Counted from the stretch's first letter, positions 27,501 through 35,694 are shown. The stretch: 64,000 nt of DNA from Thalassoglobus polymorphus (GCF_007744255.1 NZ_CP036267.1:6150001-6214000); one strand, 5' to 3'. The notes: generated by a model from the letters alone, not told the origin. Numbers and translations: made by a program.

Positions 27501-28025
27501 CGGTCCATATCGGAGAGTGTGAATAATGTGGTGAGTATCTTCAGTTCCGAATCCGGAGAGAACGATCTCTTTTTGATCAGCTTTGCCATCTCCATTGGTA
27601 TCTTTGAAGTGCAGCAGTTCGGTGCTGGCGCCAACGTAGACACCGTCATTCCCGTAGGCGACTGCAGTCGGAATGAGAAGTCCCTCAGCGAAGACTTCTG
27701 TCTTGTCGCTGACTCCATCACCATCGAGATCCTGCAGGTACAGGATTTTGTCTTTCGGTTTTGCTCCCGGTTCGATGTGAGGATAGGTTTCTGAACTGGC
27801 AATCCAGAGTCGCCCCTGTGGGTCGAAGTTCATTTGGATCGGCTTGGCAATTTGCGGATCGGCAGCAAACAGGTTGACTTCGAAGCCTTCGGGCAGAATG
27901 AAGGTTTTGCGTTCGAGCTCTGGGTCCGTTGGAGGGATGACTTTCAAATCACGTTGCGCGTACAGTCCTCCTCCCAGCAAGTGGATCAGACAAATCATGA
28001 ACACAATACGGCAAGCATTTTCCAT
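24597..28025 (-). CDS. PVC-type membrane-bound dehydrogenase: propeller, HEAT repeats and cytochrome c domain
   Basis: A 1142-residue exported protein. The start at 28025 (MENACRIVFMICLIHLLGGG) gives a signal peptide; the frame runs on to 28127, but that part is a family B repeat in translation. The propeller covers about 25-430 (FILPEGFEVNLFAADPQIAK; DLDGDGVSDK). HEAT-like repeats extend to about 840 (ATRVVGQLIQKVDSPLEILA). The haem motif CLKCH is near residue 861, followed by IGSNLLSLGA and later ILKDSIEQQKQGASLMPAGL. The last ~150 residues look like a beta-sandwich. Likely periplasmic sugar oxidation with electron transfer through the c-type haem. It lies between the PSD1 gene and sulfatase 2 on the same strand. 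Confidence 0.92.
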   Translation of the reverse strand: MENACRIVFMICLIHLLGGGLYAQRDLKVIPPTDPELERKTFILPEGFEVNLFAADPQIAKPIQMNFDPQGRLWIASSETYPHIEPGAKPKDKILYLQDLDGDGVSDKTEVFAEGLLIPTAVAYGNDGVYVGASTELLHFKDTNGDGKADQKEIVLSGFGTEDTHHIIHTLRYGPDSHLYFNQSIYIHSHIETPWGIHRLNAGGMWRFRPETLELSVFARGLVNQWGTDFDRYGQTFGTDGAGGEGINYMVPGASYMTAYGAQRILHGLNPGSPKHCGLEIVESEHLPDDWQGSMITNDFRGHRVCRFVLTEDASGYRSQEQQEVIKSDHVAFRPIDVKQGPDGAIYIADWYNPIIQHGEVDFRDPRRDHTHGRIWRVTYTGKPTLKPVDFTKLSTDELLSHVDSPNRYSRSQAKVVLKEQGEKVLPEVLAWANKHSNDQLNLEALWIHQSFGKIEPALLGKCLNSKDHHVRAAATRVVGQLIQKVDSPLEILAQRIADTHPQVRLEAIRALAEVKQPEAVSIALQALEQDVDENIDYALWLTCRDLEPIWTPALLDGSLNVESPPQALPFLLRSSGSAAGTATLVQKIQQGTLDGSARLDALRVIADIGTPEHLGAIFDLSLSDNISDEFRHALLHTLYPAAVNRKIIPPRDLNQIKKLADANSPSIRAAVVMCIGAWKHQPLRDVVLSATQDEKISLQDRSSAIRALGAFSDQPAATELINLAKSKSAPILRRVAIEELLRLRPQQAANLSILFFQSASAPDSQPLFQSILQRKGAADHVAKALAGKTIPKDVAVVGARILSSSGQQDSALAKLLQTAGGLNQDPVKLSPAQMQTLVEDVLANGNAARGEQIFRRQNLNCLKCHAVGPAGGTIGSNLLSLGATAQPDYIIESILDPNAKVKEGFHTVVVATDEGKIYSGIKARETGTQLFLKDADGKELMILKDSIEQQKQGASLMPAGLTSNITHQELIDLSAFLYALGRVPEFTISTQQIVRHWETIQATQQAAFQFRRISYAAAATDNPDFQWSRVYSHVNGELAVSELPELRIRNRSAAGNRGMSFVRTEFNSESGKIGFKLNSGNGLQIWIDEKPIDSSELITAEVEKGQHQLTIAIDQSVRKTALKVMPVNDPGFAHIELPTGE

Positions 28026-28113
28026 GCTTGCCGTGCCCGTGAAGTTCACCTTTATGACTTCGAAAACTGCTCGCCACGAGGCAGGACGTAAAGACCAGTA
28101 TTTGATTTGCTCT
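28024..28113 (-). repeat. family B palindromic element, copy B6
   Basis: GCCCGTGAAGTTCACCTTT ... AACTGCTCGCCACGAGGCAG. Its left edge touches the start codon of the propeller-cytochrome gene, so it forms that gene's leader and adds a false N-terminal extension containing RAVFEVIKVNFT. Confidence 0.85.
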
Positions 28114-28341
28114 CGATCTCTTCTCATTGATGAACCTGTATGACGGACGATTTCAGTATCGATGTTTTTATCGTTGACTATAAATTAAGTAGTGAATTTT
28201 CGAGGCGACCAATGAAGTTTCTCACCGCGAAACCTGTGATTGAAAGTGACTTCAATCTTAGTTCGATCCTGGAGAGGGCAGTTTCAAGCTTTCGAATCAG
28301 TTGTTCAAGTGAAGCCACTCCGAATGCCGGGGTGGGCGATG

Positions 28342-31203
28342 TCAGCGGTTCGTTAAGGTTTCATCGAGATTGAGCAACACGTTTGATAAAACTGTCCAGC
28401 TGGCCTGGATTTCAACTGGTGTTTTCTCGGTTTCGCGACTTCCGATCACTTTGAGTTTCTGAGCTGACTCAATTTCGTTGGTGTATTTTTCTCTGAGGGA
28501 TTCGAACGTCGATCTGAGGACATTGAGTTCCTGCTCAGTTGGCTGGCGAGCGGTGCAAAGCAGGAACCCGTAGGTGAGTTGCTCATCCTGCGTCGCTCCT
28601 CCTTCACTCAAAATTCGTCCCGCGAGTGCTTGTGCGGCTTCGATATAGACCGGGTCGTTCAGAGTGACAAGTGCCTGCAACGGAGTGTTTGTCCGAATTC
28701 GTCGAACTGTGCAGACTTCGCGGCTGGGGGCATCGAAAGCATCCATGGAAGGATACGGAAGCGAACGTCTCCAGGTGGTGTAGATTCCGCGACGAAATTT
28801 GTCTTCGCCTTTGCTGGTTTCCCAATCGGTAGAGCCACCGAAGGCTGCCCGCAGTCCTAACTTGGGGCGGGGAGGATTGACGGAGGGGCCGTGCATTTTC
28901 CTGCTGAGCAAACCGGAGATTGAGAGTGCCTGATCGCGAATCATCTCGGCGGAGAGCCGGAAGCGGGGACCTCGAGCCAATAGTCGATTCTTCGGGTCTC
29001 TCGCTACGAGTTCAGCGTCAACAGCCGAGCTTTGTCGATACGTCGCAGACATCACAATGAGCTTCAGAAACTGTTTCCGGCTCCAACCGTTGTTCTTTAA
29101 TTGAATTGCCAGCCAATCCAGTAACTCTGGATGACTTGGGTAGTCGCCCTGCATTCCGAAGTCTTCGCTCGTCTCCACGAGTCCGATTCCGAACAGGATT
29201 TCCCAGTATCGATTTGCGAAAACACGGGCTGAGAGCGGGTTCTGAGGATCGATGAGCCACTTTGCGAAATCGAGGCGGTCGGGGTTAGAACTCTCGCTTC
29301 GATGGAATTCCTTCAGGAGACCGGCTGAGACTTCTGGTCCCAGGTCGAGAAAATTTCCACGCACATGGATATGAGTTTTTCGGTGTTTTTCCTCGGGGAG
29401 TGCCCGCATGATGGGAACCGTCACAGGCTTGATGTTTTTCAGTTGTGTTTCGGTTGCCGTGATTTGTTTTTTGAGCTTTGCAACTTCGGGGCTGTTCGCT
29501 CCGAGATACTCTGCGATGGCAGCACGTTCATCATCAGCGAGTTTCTGCGTTGAATCGGGAACGTGAACTTCCGTTTCCTGTTTGTTCGACTTCAGCTTTG
29601 ACTTCGCCCAGGTGGGGTTTCTCTTTTCGTCAAGCAACACGACTCGAAAGTCGTCGAGGCGTTTTCCGATGTTCGGGCTGTCGTTTCGGTTCCAGACAGA
29701 AATTCGATCAATTTGATAGGTCGCTCCCAAGTCGACTTCCCACCAGGGTGACGCATCCCGATTGGTATGCGTCGTCGATTTCGATTCGAAAAAATCTCCG
29801 TCGGTGTTTCCATCGACTGCAAGATTGGCTGTCCCGTTGTAGCCAGTGCTGCTTTGTGTTGCTTTCTTACCTACCGCGACTTGCTCATTTTCCGAGAAGA
29901 CTTGCACCTCTGCCAGAGATAGAAACTCAGTTTTCCCGGGAAGATCAATTCGCACAAACCGGGCCTGGATCGGACCATCTGCGAGTTTTAAGGTGGGTTC
30001 CTCTTTGGCAGATATTTGTTGAAGCTTTTCGAGGTCGGTTTTCAGACCGTCAATTTTCGCTTGCAAGCTGGCCTTCTGCTCTTCAAGTTCAGGAGTCCAA
30101 AGATTCAGCAGCGGAGACTCATCACGTTTGTCTGCATCTTCGGTTTGATTCAGAATCGCGTACACATTGAAATACTCTTCATGAGTAATCGGGTCATATT
30201 TGTGAGTATGACACTGAGCACATGCCATCGTGAGGCCCATCCAAACCTGCATTGTTGTGTTGACTCGATCTACGACGGCTGCGCTGCGGAACTCTTCATC
30301 ATCGGTTCCGCCTTCGCTGTTGGTCATGGTGTTTCGGTGAAACGCTGTTGCGATCAATTGCTCTTCTGTCGGATTTGGGAGTAAATCGCCAGCGAGTTGC
30401 TCAATCGTGAATTGGTCAATCGGCATGTCCTCATTGATTGCATCGATGACCCAGTCTCGGTACTTCCAGATGACGCGCGGTGGATCGTCTGCGTACCCAG
30501 CTGAGTCTGCATAGCGGGCCAGATCCAGCCAGATTCGAGCCAGACGTTCTCCGTAGGCCGGTGACGCCAGCAACCTGTCGACCAGGCGTTCGTAGGCTTG
30601 CGGTGAAGTGTCGTTGATGAACTGTTTAATCTCTTCCGGTGAGGGAGGTAGTCCGGTGAGGTCCAGCGAGAGACGTCGAATGAGTGTTGAACGGTCCGCT
30701 TCGGGAGACGGCTTGAGTTTCTGGCTGTCGAGCTTGTTGAGGATGAAGCGGTCAATGTCGTTGCGACACCAGTCTGGATTGCTGACATCAGGCAGTTCCG
30801 GGAGTTTCGGAGCGACAAACGACCAGTGCTTGTCGTACTTGGCTCCCGATTCAAGCCACCTCTTCAGCGTTTCAATTTCCTGCGGAGTCAGTGCTGGCCC
30901 TTGATCTGCAGGGGGCATGCGCAGCGAGTCATCGCTGGTTGTGATCCGGGTGAGAAGTTGGCTCGCTTCGATATCTCCCGGGACGACCGCACGCTCTCCG
31001 CTGTCGAGTTCAGCACGGGAGGCAATAGCTTCATCAAGACGCAAGCCTGCCTCACGTGTTTCGGGATCTGGACCGTGACATTTGAAACAGCGTCCAGAGA
31101 GGATTGGTCGGACATCGCGAGTGTAATCGACCTCTTCTGCAATCAATGTGGAGATTCCCAGAAGCGGGCAGCAAACCGATAGAAAGAAGGCACGAAAGTT
31201 CAT
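28342..31203 (-). CDS. PSCyt1/PSCyt2/PSD1 planctomycete cytochrome protein with inserted discoidin-like domain
   Basis: 953 residues, exported (signal peptide 1-22, ends LIAEE). The PSCyt1 haem motif CFKCH is at residues 39-43, the DUF1549 (PSCyt2) domain at about 145-345 (IDRFILNKLDSQKLKPSPEA; LTGLPPSPEEI) and DUF1553 (PSD1) at about 650-900 (VFANRYWEILFGIGLVETSE; RRIRTNTPLQALVTLNDPVY). Between them, about 405-545, lies an F5/8 type C (discoidin)-like sugar-binding module (LAVDGNTDGDFFESKSTTHT; WWEVDLGATYQIDRISVWNR). Proteins of this class are thought to act in polysaccharide breakdown in the periplasm; the reaction is not established. Probably the first gene of the cluster with 24597 and 23108. 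Confidence 0.93.
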   Translation of the reverse strand: MNFRAFFLSVCCPLLGISTLIAEEVDYTRDVRPILSGRCFKCHGPDPETREAGLRLDEAIASRAELDSGERAVVPGDIEASQLLTRITTSDDSLRMPPADQGPALTPQEIETLKRWLESGAKYDKHWSFVAPKLPELPDVSNPDWCRNDIDRFILNKLDSQKLKPSPEADRSTLIRRLSLDLTGLPPSPEEIKQFINDTSPQAYERLVDRLLASPAYGERLARIWLDLARYADSAGYADDPPRVIWKYRDWVIDAINEDMPIDQFTIEQLAGDLLPNPTEEQLIATAFHRNTMTNSEGGTDDEEFRSAAVVDRVNTTMQVWMGLTMACAQCHTHKYDPITHEEYFNVYAILNQTEDADKRDESPLLNLWTPELEEQKASLQAKIDGLKTDLEKLQQISAKEEPTLKLADGPIQARFVRIDLPGKTEFLSLAEVQVFSENEQVAVGKKATQSSTGYNGTANLAVDGNTDGDFFESKSTTHTNRDASPWWEVDLGATYQIDRISVWNRNDSPNIGKRLDDFRVVLLDEKRNPTWAKSKLKSNKQETEVHVPDSTQKLADDERAAIAEYLGANSPEVAKLKKQITATETQLKNIKPVTVPIMRALPEEKHRKTHIHVRGNFLDLGPEVSAGLLKEFHRSESSNPDRLDFAKWLIDPQNPLSARVFANRYWEILFGIGLVETSEDFGMQGDYPSHPELLDWLAIQLKNNGWSRKQFLKLIVMSATYRQSSAVDAELVARDPKNRLLARGPRFRLSAEMIRDQALSISGLLSRKMHGPSVNPPRPKLGLRAAFGGSTDWETSKGEDKFRRGIYTTWRRSLPYPSMDAFDAPSREVCTVRRIRTNTPLQALVTLNDPVYIEAAQALAGRILSEGGATQDEQLTYGFLLCTARQPTEQELNVLRSTFESLREKYTNEIESAQKLKVIGSRETEKTPVEIQASWTVLSNVLLNLDETLTNR

Positions 31204-31395
31204 GAAGTGATCCGATTGAAGAAGTCCCTGTCCGGAAATCTTTGTGATGAAGGATTTCTCATTGTCTGAAAGATCGAATCCGAATCTTCGGTTCGATTCT
31301 CATTGAGAAACACCATTCTTCATTTCTTCACTTTAACAAAACGACGACCAATGGTCTGTCATCCCAGTGAACGACAGCGATATCTGAAGTCTTTT

Positions 31396-31476
31396 CAGAA
31401 CAGATCCTGAAACTTGAAGTTGCTCTCTCAAACGTTGAGAAAGCAGTTATTCCAGAGGTTTTCGGACGGATTCTAA
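31396..31476 (+). repeat. family A palindromic element, copy A4
   Basis: CAGAACAGATCCTGAAACTT ... GGTTTTCGGACGGATTCTA, with inner CTCAAACG / TTGAG pairing. Upstream of the PSD1 gene. Confidence 0.85.
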
Positions 31477-31591
31477 AACACGTTCGTATGTTTTGTGTCG
31501 GTGAAGAACACTTTTCATCAGGGAGGATACTGTACACCACAAGAGAGAGGGCGTACATCATTTCCGGAAAGACTCGTGACCAAATCCAATT

Positions 31592-31672
31592 TTCGAACAG
31601 ATCCTAAAGCCTGAATTCACTCTCTTAGACATCGAGGAAAGTGGCCGTCCCACAAGCTTGCGGACTTCATCC
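31592..31672 (+). repeat. family A palindromic element, diverged copy A5
   Basis: GAACAGATCCTAAAGCCTGA ... AAGCTTGCGGACTTCATCCA; second copy only 120 bp from A4 and joined to a family B half. Confidence 0.65.
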
Positions 31673-31676
31673 AGTC

Positions 31677-31735
31677 TTCGCGAACTGCCTCTTGGCGGGC
31701 AGTCTACGAAGTCGTGAAAGCGATCATCACAGGCC
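31677..31735 (+). repeat. family B palindromic element, diverged copy B7
   Basis: CGAACTGCCTCTTGGCGGGC then AGTCTACGAAGTCGTGAAAG and CGATCATCACAGGC, the two core halves in opposite orientation to copy B6. It ends 10 bp before the stop of the next gene. Confidence 0.6.
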
Positions 31736-31744
31736 CTGAAAACT

Positions 31745-32410
31745 TTACTGCAACCGGCGAACAAGTTCGGCGACTTCATCGGGAGAGGGAATAGCTTTGA
31801 CGAAAAGTTCCAGATCATCCTGCCCTGAACTGGAGATGGCGATATCTCCGATGCCCAGAATTCGCTGAATGACATTCTGGTGGACCTGCAGGTTTCGGAC
31901 ATCATCGTGCTGAACTTCAGTGGTCGATTTAGAAATAATTCCTTTCCGAAGAGTGGTCCGTTTGTTGGTGACTTGCATCGTCGTTGCGATGATTTCCACA
32001 TACCAATAAATCAGATATCCAGCAGACAAGATGAGAACTCCCAAGCAGAGTGCAGCGAGTGTCCAAGTTTGATCAATGGTTGCCATGACCCCGAAGACTG
32101 CCGATGCAATAGTGAGTCCGACTAATGCCAGATAGAGGAACGGATGCCGACGAAACATTGCAGGATGAAGTACAACCAAGGTTGACTCATCATCTGCCGG
32201 GCTGGTGATTGAGTACTCTGCGTCGACATGCATCGTCTGCGGGTCCGATTCCATCATTGGTTTCGCCGATGGTTCCTCTGCAAGGAATGGGGTTGAACAG
32301 TGAGGGCATTCAACCGTCTCTCCGACGAGTGTTGTGGCAATGTCAATCGAGGCATCACACGCTGGGCAGCGATATGTCAATTGAGAAATGACTTCTGTCT
32401 TGGGTTCCAT
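31745..32410 (-). CDS. zinc-ribbon, two-TM, PH-domain (DUF304/bPH2) membrane protein
   Basis: 221 residues. The N-terminus has a double CxxC zinc ribbon (YRCPACDASID, VECPHCSTPF, residues 13-40), a ~40-residue acidic linker, two transmembrane helices (FLYLALVGLTIASAVFGVMA and LAALCLGVLILSAGYLIYWY, about 90-137) and a bacterial PH domain of the YdbS type (TMQVTNKRTTLRKGIISKST; VHQNVIQRILGIGDIAISSS). Role unknown; related domains occur in envelope stress proteins. A sigma-54-type element at 32708-32723 faces this gene with a family A copy in the leader. Confidence 0.8.
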   Translation of the reverse strand: MEPKTEVISQLTYRCPACDASIDIATTLVGETVECPHCSTPFLAEEPSAKPMMESDPQTMHVDAEYSITSPADDESTLVVLHPAMFRRHPFLYLALVGLTIASAVFGVMATIDQTWTLAALCLGVLILSAGYLIYWYVEIIATTMQVTNKRTTLRKGIISKSTTEVQHDDVRNLQVHQNVIQRILGIGDIAISSSGQDDLELFVKAIPSPDEVAELVRRLQ

Positions 32411-32430
32411 TGTGACGGTACTTTCTTTAC

Positions 32431-32512
32431 TAGAGCTGATCCTGAAACTTGAATTTGCTCTCTATAACATTGGGAAAAGCAGCGATTCCAGAGGTTTTCG
32501 GATTGGTGCTAA
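32431..32512 (+). repeat. family A palindromic element, copy A6
   Basis: TAGAGCTGATCCTGAAACTT ... GGTTTTCGGATTGGTGCTA. Lies in the presumed leader of the 31745-32410 gene. Confidence 0.85.
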
Positions 32513-32707
32513 ATATGCTTACAACACTTCTGGTATTGCTGTGTCTGGTGGTGATTTCGATCACTGATTCAGGTGATTTCAATGAATCAATCTGAACCAC
32601 AGAAGTACGGAGAAGCAAAAGTGAACTGGTCTTATTTCATCCTGAGTGGTCTCTGAACAATCAATTGAATGCATCGACGGCATCAATATCTGTCTTGGTA
32701 CAAATAA

Positions 32708-32723
32708 AGCACGATTTGTGCCA
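32708..32723 (-). promoter_or_regulatory. putative sigma-54 promoter
   Basis: Minus-strand TGGCACAAATCGTGCT: GG and GC are 10 bases apart as sigma-54 requires, and TGGCAC matches the -24 consensus exactly. It points at the 31745-32410 gene. The element is half of an inverted repeat (TTGGTACAAAT / ATTTGTGCCAA, 32695-32724). Confidence 0.55.
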
Positions 32724-32778
32724 AAACATCTGTTCGTCAGTGTCTGTTGCCAGTCCTGTCGAGATGAAAATTTTGTGA

Positions 32779-32794
32779 TGGCATGCTGGTTGCA
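32779..32794 (+). promoter_or_regulatory. putative sigma-54 promoter of the ExoD-family gene
   Basis: TGGCATGCTGGTTGCA, with exact -12 TTGCA and a near-exact -24 box, GG-N10-GC spacing. The predicted start of transcription is near 32805, about 40 bp before the ATG at 32846. Confidence 0.65.
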
Positions 32795-32845
32795 ATGGAG
32801 AGTTCTGGATGACATCGTTCCCATTTTTTAAAGAGATCAGCCACC

Positions 32846-33514
32846 ATGAGTTCTTCATTTTTGACAATTCAGCAGGAGAGTAGTGATCCTGCAGATGAAG
32901 CATCGTCGAGCAGTGACGCTGAAGGGTCCGACTCCAATTGCGAAGAGAGCCTGGAGTCGCTCGTTGATGAGTCGAAAGAGGAAATGGACGGCGACGAGGT
33001 GAACATTGGAGAACTGCTCGACTCATTCGAAAGCCGTGGGTTCGGACCGTTGCTGCTCATTCCTGCGTTGATTTCGATTTCTCCGCTCGGCACGATTCCG
33101 GGCATGTCGATCGTGACAGGAAGCTTGATTTTCGTGATCGCTACCCAAATGATCTTTCGATCGGATCATCCCTGGATACCGAAACGCCTGGAGGAAATCA
33201 GCTTCAGCCGGGAACGTTATGATAAGACGATCGATAAAATGACCCCTTGGATAAAATGGATCGACCATTGGGTTTGTGATCGCTGGGGATTCATGACGGT
33301 TGGGCCGATGCATTACGTTGTCGCTGCAGTCATGATCCTGTTGTCGTTGACTTACTATCCGTTAGCTGTCGTTCCATTTGGCGTTCTGCTTCCCGGGACG
33401 GCAATGGCCTTCTTTGCTCTTGGGATCACGATGCGAGACGGCTATTTAGTGACACTCGGTTTGGTCGCAGCTTGTGGAGCAGCCTACGGTATGCTCGCTC
33501 TTTGGCCATTTTAG
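32846..33514 (+). CDS. ExoD-family membrane protein
   Basis: 222 residues. After an acidic, serine-rich N-terminus (about 1-45) comes the ExoD signature: IGELLDSFESRGFGPLLLIP, ALISISPLGTIPGMSIVTGS and a helix HPWIPKRLEEISFSRERYDK. Three or four membrane helices follow (MHYVVAAVMILLSLTYYPLA; VVPFGVLLPGTAMAFFALGI; LVTLGLVAACGAAYGMLALW). ExoD was named for a role in exopolysaccharide production and alkaline tolerance in rhizobia; the biochemical function is unknown. A sigma-54-like element lies 51 bp upstream. It is followed by a DUF2254 gene on the same strand. Confidence 0.88.
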   Translation: MSSSFLTIQQESSDPADEASSSSDAEGSDSNCEESLESLVDESKEEMDGDEVNIGELLDSFESRGFGPLLLIPALISISPLGTIPGMSIVTGSLIFVIATQMIFRSDHPWIPKRLEEISFSRERYDKTIDKMTPWIKWIDHWVCDRWGFMTVGPMHYVVAAVMILLSLTYYPLAVVPFGVLLPGTAMAFFALGITMRDGYLVTLGLVAACGAAYGMLALWPF

Positions 33515-33660
33515 AGCGAATTCGCGATTGGTCTGCAGTCATATCGCTGCTTCTGCAATGCTTTTCGTTTTCGGATCGTTTCTGAATTCCCTCAAATTGA
33601 AACCGTATCAGTCATTCGAGTCGTTGAGTTTGCTATACTCCTCGTTCTTGTATCCATCGA

Positions 33661-33740
33661 TTAGAACCAGTCCGGAAACCTCTGGGATCGTCGCTTTTCT
33701 CAACGTTTGAGAGAGCATTTTCAGGTTTCAGGACCAGTAC
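33661..33740 (-). repeat. family A palindromic element, copy A7
   Basis: TTAGAACCAGTCCGGAAACC ... TTTCAGGACCAGTAC, orientation as copy A1, inner stem CTCAACG / TTTGAG. In the 350-bp gap between the ExoD and DUF2254 genes, which holds no gene. Confidence 0.88.
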
Positions 33741-33870
33741 CATGTCAATCAAAAGAGCCTGTGTGACAGGATATCGGCAGTAGTGACATCCACCGACGTT
33801 TGCTGAGTCAATCAACAAGCTTGCGGGAGAATTCGCGACACACCCCAGTAATGAAGATCGGTCAAACGCA

Positions 33871-35208
33871 ATGGCATGGTGGTTACAAAGATGGGACACG
33901 CTTCGTGGAAGCTTGTGGTTTATCCCTGGGCTGGGTGTGCTGGGAGCCTTGCTGCTTTCCGTCATGACGCTTCAAATTGACTATCAGCTTAGCTATGAAG
34001 AATTGAGCCCTCCGAACTGGTTGATTACAACCAGTTCTGCAGCACGTTTGACGCTCAGCTCTCTTGCGGGGGCATTGATCACAGTGACAGGTGTCGTGTT
34101 TTCCATGACGATGCTCACGCTGGCTCAAACATCCAGTCAGTATGGTCCACGCTTGCTGCGTTCATTCTTGAATCAAAATGTGACGCAATTGACTCTCGCA
34201 GTCTTTGTGGGCACAAGTTTGTACTGCATGTCCGTTCTGAGAACGATTCGGGAAATCGGGGAGGGGGATTTATTTGTTCCGCACCTCTCCGTCTTCGTTG
34301 GTTTGTGCCTGGGGTTAATGAGCTTACTCTTCTTCGTTTATTTTATTCATTACACGGCAAGTTCAATTCAGGCTGAGTCCGTCATCCGGGCAGTCTCTTA
34401 TGAACTGGACGATGCGATCGAGCGGCTCTTTCCGAAATGTCTCGGCGACGACTCAGACGACAGCAATGCAGACAGCAGCAATTCTGGCGACAGCGACCCA
34501 AGCCCGGAGAAGCCGGATTCTACGATTCTCATTCAGGCAGATTCGATTGGGTATATTCAAGGAATTGATGGTGATCGCCTGATCGAACTGGCTGATCAGC
34601 TTGACACGGTTTTTTATGTCAGAGCCAAGCCCGGGGATTACATCTTTCATGGCGCACCACTTCTCGATGTCGCCGAAGATGAAGTTGAGGAAGAGTTTCA
34701 ATCGAAAGTGAGAGAGACATTTCTAACTGGAGTGCGGCGAACTCCCAGGCAAGATACTGGGTGCGTCATTAAAGAATTGGTCGAAGTTGCCATCCGCGCA
34801 CTCTCACCCGGGATCAATGATCCCCACACAGCTGTCGCCTGCATTAACAGTCTGGCATCCGCCCTGAGTAGCGTCGCTGGCCGTGAGTTTCCTGATTCGC
34901 ATCGCAGAAATGAAGAGGGCAAGGTTCGTGTGATTGTTCAAACTCCGACCTTCTCTCAGCTGCTTGATGACTGTTTTCGCGAGATTCGTTTTTATGGAGC
35001 AGATTCCTTTTTGGTTTTGGAGCAGCTCTCGAAAAGCCTGCTGATGCTCTCATATTTCGTTCAACGCAAAGCAGATGCTCAAGCCATTTGCCGTCACCTG
35101 AAAATTATTGAAAGTCTGGCTGAGAAAAACCTTACAGTCGACGAGGAGAAAAAACAGATTCTCGCGATCACGGAAGAGGGAAAAAATCGCCTTGAGAAGA
35201 TCGTTTGA
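33871..35208 (+). CDS. DUF2254-family membrane protein
   Basis: 445 residues, with four N-terminal membrane helices (LWFIPGLGVLGALLLSVMTL; LTLSSLAGALITVTGVVFSM; LTLAVFVGTSLYCMSVLRTI; SVFVGLCLGLMSLLFFVYFI) and a soluble C-terminal half. Family marks are FSMTMLTLAQTSSQYGPRLL, the Y-F-V-H-Y region (FIHYTASSIQAESVIRAV), IQADSIGYIQGID and the strongly conserved ALSPGINDPHTAVACINSLA. The function is unknown; it is usually found near stress or envelope genes. An acidic insert (DDSDDSNADSSNSGDSD) sits between helix 4 and the C-terminal domain. The start is the ATG at 33871; no strong ribosome-binding site is seen. Confidence 0.85.
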   Translation: MAWWLQRWDTLRGSLWFIPGLGVLGALLLSVMTLQIDYQLSYEELSPPNWLITTSSAARLTLSSLAGALITVTGVVFSMTMLTLAQTSSQYGPRLLRSFLNQNVTQLTLAVFVGTSLYCMSVLRTIREIGEGDLFVPHLSVFVGLCLGLMSLLFFVYFIHYTASSIQAESVIRAVSYELDDAIERLFPKCLGDDSDDSNADSSNSGDSDPSPEKPDSTILIQADSIGYIQGIDGDRLIELADQLDTVFYVRAKPGDYIFHGAPLLDVAEDEVEEEFQSKVRETFLTGVRRTPRQDTGCVIKELVEVAIRALSPGINDPHTAVACINSLASALSSVAGREFPDSHRRNEEGKVRVIVQTPTFSQLLDDCFREIRFYGADSFLVLEQLSKSLLMLSYFVQRKADAQAICRHLKIIESLAEKNLTVDEEKKQILAITEEGKNRLEKIV

Positions 35209-35233
35209 GAATTATTGAAGTTGAGGAGCCAGG

Positions 35234-35512
35234 CTATCTCTTTTGCGATCCAGAGATGAGGCAAATCAATGCGACGAACAGCGACGCCCCGACGATTGAC
35301 CAGACGACTGGAAAGGTGTGCGAATCAATCTGGATCGCGAACTGTTCTGGCAGTCCCAATTTCATCGCCAACCAGCGTCCCAGCATCGCTCCAACGAATC
35401 CGAGAGCAATTGAGCCCAGGCAGCCGACCTTTGATCGACCGACAATGGCTTGACCAATACTTCCGCAGATTCCTGCGATCAACAATAGGAGGAGTATTTC
35501 AACAAAAGTCAT
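35234..35512 (-). CDS. GlsB/YeaQ/YmgE-type small membrane protein
   Basis: 92 residues with three membrane helices and glycine-rich packing: ILLLLLIAGICGSIGQAIVG, GCLGSIALGFVGAMLGRWLA and FPVVWSIVGASLFVALICLI. The pattern fits the transglycosylase-associated / GlsB family, small envelope proteins often induced by general stress. Function unproven. It is convergent with the DUF2254 gene (25 bp between stops). No sigma-54 element was found upstream, only a family B-like fragment. Confidence 0.75.
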   Translation of the reverse strand: MTFVEILLLLLIAGICGSIGQAIVGRSKVGCLGSIALGFVGAMLGRWLAMKLGLPEQFAIQIDSHTFPVVWSIVGASLFVALICLISGSQKR

Positions 35513-35657
35513 GGCTGTTTTGCCTCGCGTCGTTTAAAAGCATCTTTCGAATTGTTTTGCAGGATCTGCCTCTCAAGGATTACGGAGCCTTTCATACGAG
35601 AAGTTGCTGAAGAGCCTCGCAGTCCTGATGCGTTTGGCGGGACACACGTTCTTGAAC

Positions 35658-35694
35658 GCAAAAAGAGCCATCGATAGCTCGATGACTCTTTTTG
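35658..35694. terminator. bidirectional Rho-independent terminator
   Basis: 17-bp stem GCAAAAAGAGCCATCGA / TCGATGACTCTTTTTGC around TAGC. A- and T-tracts inside the arms make it work in both directions. Leftward it would end the DUF1328 transcript. The stretch 35695-35900 has no convincing gene. Confidence 0.85.

Noticed and set aside
31558-32001. 147-residue minus-strand frame
   Set aside because: It overlaps the zinc-ribbon PH gene in another frame and runs through family A and B copies.
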